DNA of 64,000 nucleotides from Klebsiella pneumoniae (GTDB lineage Bacteria; Pseudomonadota; Gammaproteobacteria; Enterobacterales; Enterobacteriaceae): NCBI RefSeq assembly GCF_000742135.1, contig NZ_KN046818.1, positions 2,806,097 to 2,870,096 of the forward strand, read 5' to 3'. Shown piece by piece: positions 22,801 to 28,676 of this stretch (position 1 is its first letter; each line of letters starts with the position of its first letter). The notes under the pieces were generated by a model. It saw only the letters and a program-made list of their open reading frames with translations, ran no database searches and was not told where the DNA came from. The position numbers and the translations under genes were made by a program.

Positions 22801-23324
22801 CGGCGCAGTTTACGCAACACAGCCAGCCAGTCTGCATCGGCCGGAGTCGCAGGATCACCACCCCACAGCAGCACAGTCCCCCGGTCTTCCTGCCAGAGTT
22901 CCCTGGTGAGTTTTGGGGCCAGTTGTTCCACATCACTGACTGAGCCGGTCATCAGCAGGATACGGACTTTGCTATGCCAGAAATGACCGTAAGTATGTCG
23001 CAGAACTTGTTGTACGTCGTTTATTATCTTTTTACTTATGTCTACCTGTTTCAAATGAGCACTATTGTTTGACCAAGTATTCTGTTTATCATTTAACTTA
23101 CGGAAAAAACGCAATCTTGATGCAAACGCAACAAATGAGTACCGACTGACTAGCAACAAAGAGAGGAAAACAGGAACTGCGAAAATAGTACAGAGCACCC
23201 GAAAAATTTCTGCTGGTTCCATCCATCCCAGGGATGGTCCCCACAGGTAATATAGTAGAAACAAAATAACAGTAATAATAACGACAAAAAAAACGCCAGA
23301 AAATTTAATAAGGATTTTCTTCAT
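19830..23324 (-). CDS. tssM: T6SS membrane-complex protein TssM (IcmF family), without a Walker A motif
   Basis: TssM spans the inner membrane and periplasm and joins TssL to TssJ. The 1164-residue protein has two N-terminal membrane segments (about 5-28 and 38-58), a cytoplasmic domain to about 365, a third membrane segment (about 370-392: VATAALMLFWAATLLVSFIA) and a long periplasmic part ending in the IcmF C-terminal domain. Where many TssM proteins have a GxxGxGKT loop, this one reads VRILLMTGSVSDVEQLAP (about 120-137), so NTP binding by a classical P-loop is unlikely. The first 270 bases are AT-rich, and the rest matches the GC-rich host. AGAGG precedes the ATG. Confidence 0.93.
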   Translation of the reverse strand: MKKILIKFSGVFFVVIITVILFLLYYLWGPSLGWMEPAEIFRVLCTIFAVPVFLSLLLVSRYSFVAFASRLRFFRKLNDKQNTWSNNSAHLKQVDISKKIINDVQQVLRHTYGHFWHSKVRILLMTGSVSDVEQLAPKLTRELWQEDRGTVLLWGGDPATPADADWLAVLRKLRRRAVDGMVWVTSALDVLPATENSATSGLTPDAMDSVSHALKLRYEALGWKLPLYVWSLHPRAGEQAGRVTQPVGCLLPANCSPQTLAGQLTGLIPQLTAQGIQQVCGQPQHNCLLALADQLTRKPETVTEPLSVLLNPYRPQPLAGVVFSAPSAEAGRSISHHWGRDNRWDILPDRMTELPAGLRPRKQGVNWMRGMSVATAALMLFWAATLLVSFIANRELVTTAQQQVQQASAGKQPLAVRLHALSALQKTLSQLEYRSQHGAPWYLRAGLSQNDDLLAALFPRYGERAQPLLRDAAAHHLEEQLTAFVQLPPDSPLREKMTKTAYGQLKQYLMLTRPEKMDAAWFATTLMQDWPQCSGIADAVWQGSGPSLLAFYAASLASHPQWRLPVDDGLVSQVRTRLIRQMGQRNSESTLYQKMLAQVANQYADMRLADMTADTDASRLFSTDEVVPGMFTRQAWEQAVQPAIEKVVAERRDEMDWVLSDTKQPAAQSTSPEALRARLAERYFADFSGAWLDFLNSLRWQRAATLSDAIDQLTLMADVRQSPLVALMNTLSVQGRTGQTGEAIADSLVKSARQLFNRDNPPAIDQQSGSRGPLDATFGPVLALLDNRDGGTPTSRLSLQTFLTRVTQVRLRLQQVTNATDPQAMTRLLAQTVFQGKAVDLTETRDYGSLVAAGLGQEWSGFGQTLFVRPMEQAWQQVLTPAAESLNAQWRSAVVEDWNSAFGGRYPFKNTSSEVSLPLLAKYLDSETGRIARFLQTRLNGVLHKEGSRWMADSINAQGLTFNPAFLQAMNTLSHLSDVAFANGEAGLHFALRPGTADGVMQTELVIDNQKLVYMNQMPVWRRFSWPADTEAPGASLSWISTRAGTRQYGDFPGAWGWIRLLDKAVVSAYLGTSSSWSLSWKAPDGLFLNYTLRTEAGEGPLALLALRNFTLPETIFSVRASAERVPLTDDIHPAKRDTEPSPSLIGVDLQRQASFAHGRPTAN

Positions 23325-23338
23325 GTTATAATAAACCT

Positions 23339-23554
23339 CTAAACACTGGCAACCGAGTTAAACAAATGAGAGTTCAAAACATCATTATTTTTATTTACCA
23401 ATAAATACTGTCCTGGGGGAAGATGCTCACTTACATAACTCAATTGCAAAAACTCGGTAAGAGGCGGGCATTTACATAAATAGTTGTCTGAATCAACGTA
23501 TATATACGACGAAAGTGCACTTTCCGACATTACATCTGTTGTTTTTAACACCAC
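23339..23554 (-). CDS. Small hypothetical protein between the 334-aa membrane protein and tssM
   Basis: The 71-residue frame overlaps the 3' end of the upstream 334-residue gene by ten bases and ends 14 bases before tssM, so its spacing is that of an operon gene. It is AT-rich like its neighbours. No signal peptide or membrane segment is clear. The sequence has LPPGQYLLVNKNNDVLNSHL near its C-terminus. I do not recognise a family. It could be a small T6SS accessory or the remnant of one. Confidence 0.5.
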   Translation of the reverse strand: MVLKTTDVMSESALSSYIYVDSDNYLCKCPPLTEFLQLSYVSEHLPPGQYLLVNKNNDVLNSHLFNSVASV

Positions 23555-24549
23555 TTTTTAAGCTCTTCTTCATTCAACCCAGAATAGATAACACCAGATA
23601 GCCGCCTCCCTTCATTAACCCTTCCCCAAAGGAGCGATTTATCTATTCCTACCCAATCACATTCTGGTCGAAAAAAAGCCCCTAAAGATGAGTGACCACC
23701 AGTCTCACCATCATTTCTCAGTCTTCCCAACAAAAACATCACAGATTCAGATTTATCGTCGATTTCATCGTCAAGTAATTCTGCGCCATAAAAACTGGCG
23801 GCAATAAGAACTTTATATTCATCAGAAGAGCTATCCAGCAAGTTATCTATGGATTCAGATAAGTTTCTACTAAACTCAATATCCCCCCCCGGATATATAT
23901 TATCAAGTCGTTCTTGCCAAATCTTTTCCATCAGAGGTTTTAAATTATCATTAAGAGCGCATATCACTTTTACCCTAACATATTTAGGCAAAAGGGTTAT
24001 ATGCATATGGATATCATTAATTAGAAATCCCATTATTTTATTAAATAAAATAGCATTTCTATCCTGTATTTGATGAATGCTATTTAATTCATTTATTGGG
24101 GAATTAAAACTAAGATATCTGGACATATGCGTTAACTTTGGTGCATAGCGAACAGGCAATAAATCCCCCTCTATGATATTAGTCACACCACCATTTAAAT
24201 CAGGCAATCTGACCTGTAACTCAATGACCTCAAGATAGGCCCTTCCTTTTTGAAGCAACTCCTGATAATAATCCAGGCGAGTTTTATTCCAGTAAACTGT
24301 TTCGATATCCTCATTATTCCATATCATAACTCTGAAGAAAAATACAGCCCCGCTTAAGAGTAGCGGCACCAGCAATAACTCAGACCAGAAAGCATAATTA
24401 TTTTTTGATAAATACTCAGGAAAATAAACCAAAAAAACACATACATATACAGCAAGAATACAAACACAAATTCCGAATTCAACCCATAATGATAATGTTT
24501 TTTGGGATGTTTTCTCTTCCGAAGGAATATCAAAAATATTTACTGGCAT
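23545..24549 (-). CDS. T6SS-linked membrane protein of unknown function, 334 residues
   Basis: The protein has two adjacent membrane segments (about residues 22-45, VEFGICVCILAVYVCVFLVY, and 55-78, SELLLVPLLLSGAVFFFRVM) and a cytoplasmic domain of about 250 residues rich in helices (YWNKTRLDYYQELLQKGRAY). It lies between the PAAR gene and tssM in the AT-rich part of the T6SS operon, and its start is five bases beyond the PAAR stop. The two-helix anchor and location suggest a T6SS accessory, possibly touching the membrane complex or a loader of the VgrG/PAAR/effector set. No catalytic motif is visible and I recognise no family. Confidence 0.65.
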   Translation of the reverse strand: MPVNIFDIPSEEKTSQKTLSLWVEFGICVCILAVYVCVFLVYFPEYLSKNNYAFWSELLLVPLLLSGAVFFFRVMIWNNEDIETVYWNKTRLDYYQELLQKGRAYLEVIELQVRLPDLNGGVTNIIEGDLLPVRYAPKLTHMSRYLSFNSPINELNSIHQIQDRNAILFNKIMGFLINDIHMHITLLPKYVRVKVICALNDNLKPLMEKIWQERLDNIYPGGDIEFSRNLSESIDNLLDSSSDEYKVLIAASFYGAELLDDEIDDKSESVMFLLGRLRNDGETGGHSSLGAFFRPECDWVGIDKSLLWGRVNEGRRLSGVIYSGLNEEELKKWC

Positions 24550-24553
24550 AAAT

Positions 24554-24826
24554 TCATTCCTTTAAAACACGCGAACCGGTGGAAATAAGAATAGCGCCAC
24601 ATGAACAGCGATGCCCTTCTAACGCAACAGCTAACCCGTTATCGCAATGTTTTTCATCTCCCTCACTTATACTATTTATACCGTGTGTTGGACATGAGAC
24701 TAGATCAGACTTACGTGCCACAGATTTACCATCAATGATTATCTGAGATGAGCCCGTTAAGACAGATCCACCATGAGATGTTTTATCACCTACACAAATA
24801 GTTTTTTCATATTCTAATCTATTCAG
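24554..24826 (-). CDS. PAAR-domain spike protein with no canonical start codon
   Basis: The minus-strand frame from 24835 to 24554 reads as a PAAR protein of about 90 residues (KTICVGDKTSHGGSVLTGSS, SDLVSCPTHGINSISEGDEK, CDNGLAVALEGHRCSCGAIL). PAAR proteins cap the VgrG trimer and sharpen the T6SS spike. The His and Cys ligands for the tip zinc are present (HGG, CPTHG, HC, CSC). There is no ATG, GTG or TTG between the preceding in-frame TAA (24838-24836, the stop of the upstream gene) and the conserved start of the domain. The only near-cognate starts are a CTG at 24826 and an ATC at 24832. I use the CTG; the true start is unresolved. Confidence 0.75.
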   Translation of the reverse strand: MNRLEYEKTICVGDKTSHGGSVLTGSSQIIIDGKSVARKSDLVSCPTHGINSISEGDEKHCDNGLAVALEGHRCSCGAILISTGSRVLKE

Positions 24827-24835
24827 TCTGATATA

Positions 24836-25693
24836 TTAATTGGCAATAGTAACTTCAGGAAGTCTTTTTAAAATGACAGGTTGGAATCCATCGGGATCAT
24901 CAATCATAACCGGTTCACCATTTTTCATGACAGGATTTCCATTATCATCTGTTTCCTGAACCTTCTCCTGAGGTTTTCCAGTTTTTTCATCAACAACGAT
25001 AACCTGATCTGGACCTGTAAACTTAAATGCCGACTCGATACTATAATCGATATAGTAATCTTTAACTGTTTCAATAGATGTTTTGAAAACATTGATACTT
25101 TCGCCCTGCAATGCAGAATCAGGGAATTCATCAAGCCGCAATATTGTATCAAATGTCTTACTGTAAAATAGTATATTATAAAAAACGCTTAATTTTTTAG
25201 AGGCTAATCTATCATCACGGGCACATCCAGTATAAAAAACCATATAATCATGAGCATCAAATAATATCCCATATCTTCGATTGACACAAACGGATGGATA
25301 TGTACAATTACTATTTAGTAATAAAAATTGAGATATTTTACCTCCTCTTTTTATTCGAATTATGCTTTCAGGAAATAACGTTTCACCAGGAATATTAACA
25401 TAAGTACCTGCGGGTATTTTTACATATTTCCCATCAAACACCCCAATCCATAAGTCCTGTTTTTTATTTACCAACCAATACTGATTGGAAAATAAAGACT
25501 TATTTCTCTTTATATCTGGGAGATTGTTTTGAGTTGTTTTAAAATCAATAAATTGATCATGATATCTTTCGTTTGCATCTCGATCTAATAGATTTCCAGG
25601 GTCACTCTTGGAAAAGAGTATCTCATCATTTCTATCGCTAGCATGGATAAATTGTGTTGATATCAAAAAATAAAATAAAACAAAATATTTCAT
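24836..25693 (-). CDS. Exported paralogue, probable periplasmic T6SS immunity protein (copy 2)
   Basis: The 285-residue protein has a signal peptide (MKYFVLFYFLISTQFIHASD) and is a clear paralogue of the product of the gene just upstream: both have NNLPD, YWLVNKKQDLW-GVFDGK, GKISQFLL and the C-terminal DDPDGFQPVILKRLPEVT. Cysteines at matched places (CTYPSVC, TGCARDD) suggest a periplasmic disulfide. It follows a predicted peptidoglycan-cleaving effector, which acts in the periplasm, so an immunity role is the simplest reading. This is inferred from position and export, not from a known family. Strongly AT-rich. Its stop codon is in frame with the PAAR gene. Confidence 0.6.
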   Translation of the reverse strand: MKYFVLFYFLISTQFIHASDRNDEILFSKSDPGNLLDRDANERYHDQFIDFKTTQNNLPDIKRNKSLFSNQYWLVNKKQDLWIGVFDGKYVKIPAGTYVNIPGETLFPESIIRIKRGGKISQFLLLNSNCTYPSVCVNRRYGILFDAHDYMVFYTGCARDDRLASKKLSVFYNILFYSKTFDTILRLDEFPDSALQGESINVFKTSIETVKDYYIDYSIESAFKFTGPDQVIVVDEKTGKPQEKVQETDDNGNPVMKNGEPVMIDDPDGFQPVILKRLPEVTIAN

Positions 25694-25735
25694 GATTTAC
25701 CATCCTATGGATAATCAAAATAATTGATAAAGATA

Positions 25736-26632
25736 TTAATCAAAAACAGTAACTTCAGGAAGCCTTTTTAAAATGACAGGATTATAGCCATCAGGGTCAT
25801 CAACCATTACTGGCTTTCCATTAATCAAGATGATTTTCCCATTGTCATCAGTTTTTGGTACCTTAGGTAAAGCTTTGCCTGTGTCAGGGTCAACAATAAC
25901 GATCTGATCTTTTGCGATTATTCTAAATGCAACGTCAAGCGCATCATACCGATAGTATCCATTTATTGACACCAAAGATTCTTTTATATATTTAAGATCT
26001 TCAGGAGTTGAATAAGGTATTGAATCAAGCACAATTATCGCATCATATATTTTATCATATAGTAAAATATCATATAATATGATATGGCGGGTTGAGTTAG
26101 GTTCAAAACTAAAACTAGTACATCCAGAGTAAAAATATGTATATAATGAAGAGTCAAAAACTATATTATTTATTACACTGAGACATTTAGATGGGTAATT
26201 ATTAGTTTCACGCTGCAATAGAAATTGTGAAATTTTACCCTTTCTTTTAACTCTTAATATTCGTTGTTGATGATACCCACCATTAGGAATGTCCTTGTAA
26301 TAGTTTGCTGGCACTTTGATATTTTTTCCATCAAACAAGCCAAGCCATAGATCCTGTTCTTTATTTACCAACCAATATTCATTACTTGAAAAAACTTTGC
26401 TCCTCTGAGAATCAGGTAAATTATTTTGCTTATTTTTGTAATTACGATAATCACCGCGATATTCCTCATCAACACGTTGTTGTTCCTGTCTTGAAAAAAT
26501 CTCCGAGAATGTCATGGAATTTGTATCCGAGTTGACGCTGGATACTGAGTTATCTGACGCATAACAGATTTGTAAGCTTGCCGCTTCTAAAAATAAAAGC
26601 GACATGAAAGAATATTTAATAAAAATTCTCAT
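25736..26632 (-). CDS. Exported paralogue, probable periplasmic T6SS immunity protein (copy 1)
   Basis: The 298-residue protein has an N-terminal export signal (MRIFIKYSFMSLLFLEAASL, cleavage near CYASD). It shares its whole length with the next gene, including YWLVNKEQDLWLGLFDGK, GKISQFLLQ and the tail DDPDGYNPVILKRLPEVTVF. It begins 14 bases after the stop of the LysM-transglycosylase-M23 effector gene, the usual place for the cognate immunity gene. Two diverged copies in tandem suggest duplication, perhaps one for each catalytic domain of the effector or for effector variants of other strains. No enzyme motif is visible. Confidence 0.65.
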   Translation of the reverse strand: MRIFIKYSFMSLLFLEAASLQICYASDNSVSSVNSDTNSMTFSEIFSRQEQQRVDEEYRGDYRNYKNKQNNLPDSQRSKVFSSNEYWLVNKEQDLWLGLFDGKNIKVPANYYKDIPNGGYHQQRILRVKRKGKISQFLLQRETNNYPSKCLSVINNIVFDSSLYTYFYSGCTSFSFEPNSTRHIILYDILLYDKIYDAIIVLDSIPYSTPEDLKYIKESLVSINGYYRYDALDVAFRIIAKDQIVIVDPDTGKALPKVPKTDDNGKIILINGKPVMVDDPDGYNPVILKRLPEVTVFD

Positions 26633-26646
26633 TTCTCATTTTCTTG

Positions 26647-28674
26647 TTAAGGATAATTAAACCCATCGATAAAAGGAGCAGGATCAAGCCTGTTTGCTAT
26701 ACCAGGACCAGGTCTCTCTTTTACTCTAACTTCAAAATGGAGATGAGCACCTAAAGCTATACTGGTCATTCCATTGGCATTACCTGTGCAACCAGTTTCT
26801 CCCAATAATTCACCACAACGTACATGGTCTCCCCTCTCTAAACCAGAATGAATTGCAGACAGATGGGCGTAGAAAAAATAAACCTCACTAATTTCACTAT
26901 CATTACATCTACAAAGCAACGCCTTCTCTAGTGGAAGATCGTCAACCTGAACAATAATACATAACTGTCTGCCATAATCACTACGAGGAGGATCAATTAT
27001 AAAAGCGATGCGACCATCTGCTACTGAAAATATTGGTGTATTTGGCGCAGCTTCTATATCCAAGCCCTGGTGTTGATAACGACGTCCATTAGAGCGAGTT
27101 CTCCATCCCTTAAAAGTAGCACTACGGACTCGAGGAAGAGCATGAGTACGAATCCGGCAAACAGAAAGTGGATTACTCCATGTATTCCCCTCAACGTTTA
27201 CAGAAGGAGATGGGGTATTTCTTGGCTGCGAATTCATAATAGTTACTGGAGGTAAATCCGTATTTAGAATGTACGTAGAATTAAGTTTCTGAATAATATC
27301 TTTGGTGGAGTAATTTTTCATCTTCGGTTCAATTCGGTAATGATCAGGTACGATAATTGAATCGAAATAATTGACCATCCATGCAACAAAAGCGGTCCTC
27401 CATGTACTATCAATAGAATAATACCTAATTATCATCTCATTATCTTTTAAATTACCAATTAGTCGGTTATAGAAAGCAATATTAGTCGGGATTTTTTCGC
27501 CTTTTCCAGGAGTTTCTTTCCCATTCATAATAATGTCATATGCGCCAAATGCCCCATTCATATGAACAAGGTAAGCTATTTTAACTAATTCATCTGATTC
27601 AAGAGCACTAACTGCTGATAACTTTAAACTAAGTGAGTCAATCCCTTTTCGATCATACAAACCAATCATATCAATACTGTATTCTGCATTAACCCGCAAA
27701 GATAAAACAGTATCTTTATCGATTTCCGTTATAGTTCCATCGACCAATTCACCAAAAAGTTTTCTATTTTTATAGACCAGTTTCTGGTAGGAATATTTTC
27801 CTGTTATAAGCTGATATATTTTAGACTCCGATTCTGCACATAGGGATAGCCATGTATCAGGTTTAAACTGTCCTAACCCTACCGCTCCAGAACCAGTAGG
27901 ATTGGTCGCATTTGCTTTCCATCTTGACTCTGCATAAATTAATGCAGAAAGTCCCTCTGGCTGGAATCCATATTTTTTAGCTGTTTCAATGATATAATCT
28001 CGATATTGTTCTGCCTCTGGAGGAAGGCGTAACCCTTCACTGACATTACCAATATTACTCACACTGGTGGGAGCACCACCTTCGGTTCTCGTGGTTTGAT
28101 TTACAGAAGGTGTCGGGCTTTCCGCTGTTCTACTTTCTGATGGGCCGGAAGCAGATGAGTCATTTATCTGTTTCGCCTTTTCTTTTTCCTGTTGTTTGCT
28201 CGATTGTTGGGTACCTTGTTTAACTCTGGTACTCCCTTTTATTATCATTTCCCTGGATGATATCCGCAAACTTAACGTTCCCAGCGGCAATTTTTTATGG
28301 TCTGCAATCAGAATGTATTCTTTTTTATTTAAATGTTGCAGTTCAACCTTTATACCTTTGGTGCTGTCTTCAATAAGCAGACCAGCGACAACACCAGTGC
28401 TGTCTGTTACGTAATCATACGTCTTACCATCAAAAGTGAGTCTGAGTTTTGCATTGCCAAGCGGGCGCCAGACGAGATCGCAAATCCTCAAAGTCAATTG
28501 AGTATCATAAACTTTGTCTTTTGATGGTAAACTCAATACCTGACCGGGCTGGATAATATGCTGCTCTGCTTTAGTGAGAAGACCGTTAATATTGGCCAGT
28601 TCATTAACATCAATTCCGAATTTACGACTGATTTTCCACAGGCTGTCACCCTTCTGAACTGTATACTGTTCCAT
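26647..28674 (-). CDS. Predicted T6SS effector: LysM + lytic-transglycosylase-like + M23 endopeptidase
   Basis: The 675-residue protein has four parts. A LysM motif binds peptidoglycan (about 1-50: YTVQKGDSLWKISRKFGIDV). A beta-rich domain follows (about 55-150), then a polar low-complexity linker (150-210). A lysozyme-like domain has the catalytic glutamate at 249 in LIYAESRWKANATNPTGSGA followed by GLGQF (about 220-420). The C-terminal M23 metallopeptidase (about 525-675) has zinc ligands His535 and Asp539 (HQGLDI) and His646 (HLHFEV), with His604 and His644 also in place. It could cut both glycan strands and cross-linking peptides. It has no signal peptide and starts two bases after the vgrG stop, so delivery by VgrG/PAAR is likely. 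Confidence 0.8.
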   Translation of the reverse strand: MEQYTVQKGDSLWKISRKFGIDVNELANINGLLTKAEQHIIQPGQVLSLPSKDKVYDTQLTLRICDLVWRPLGNAKLRLTFDGKTYDYVTDSTGVVAGLLIEDSTKGIKVELQHLNKKEYILIADHKKLPLGTLSLRISSREMIIKGSTRVKQGTQQSSKQQEKEKAKQINDSSASGPSESRTAESPTPSVNQTTRTEGGAPTSVSNIGNVSEGLRLPPEAEQYRDYIIETAKKYGFQPEGLSALIYAESRWKANATNPTGSGAVGLGQFKPDTWLSLCAESESKIYQLITGKYSYQKLVYKNRKLFGELVDGTITEIDKDTVLSLRVNAEYSIDMIGLYDRKGIDSLSLKLSAVSALESDELVKIAYLVHMNGAFGAYDIIMNGKETPGKGEKIPTNIAFYNRLIGNLKDNEMIIRYYSIDSTWRTAFVAWMVNYFDSIIVPDHYRIEPKMKNYSTKDIIQKLNSTYILNTDLPPVTIMNSQPRNTPSPSVNVEGNTWSNPLSVCRIRTHALPRVRSATFKGWRTRSNGRRYQHQGLDIEAAPNTPIFSVADGRIAFIIDPPRSDYGRQLCIIVQVDDLPLEKALLCRCNDSEISEVYFFYAHLSAIHSGLERGDHVRCGELLGETGCTGNANGMTSIALGAHLHFEVRVKERPGPGIANRLDPAPFIDGFNYP

Positions 28675-28676
28675 GG

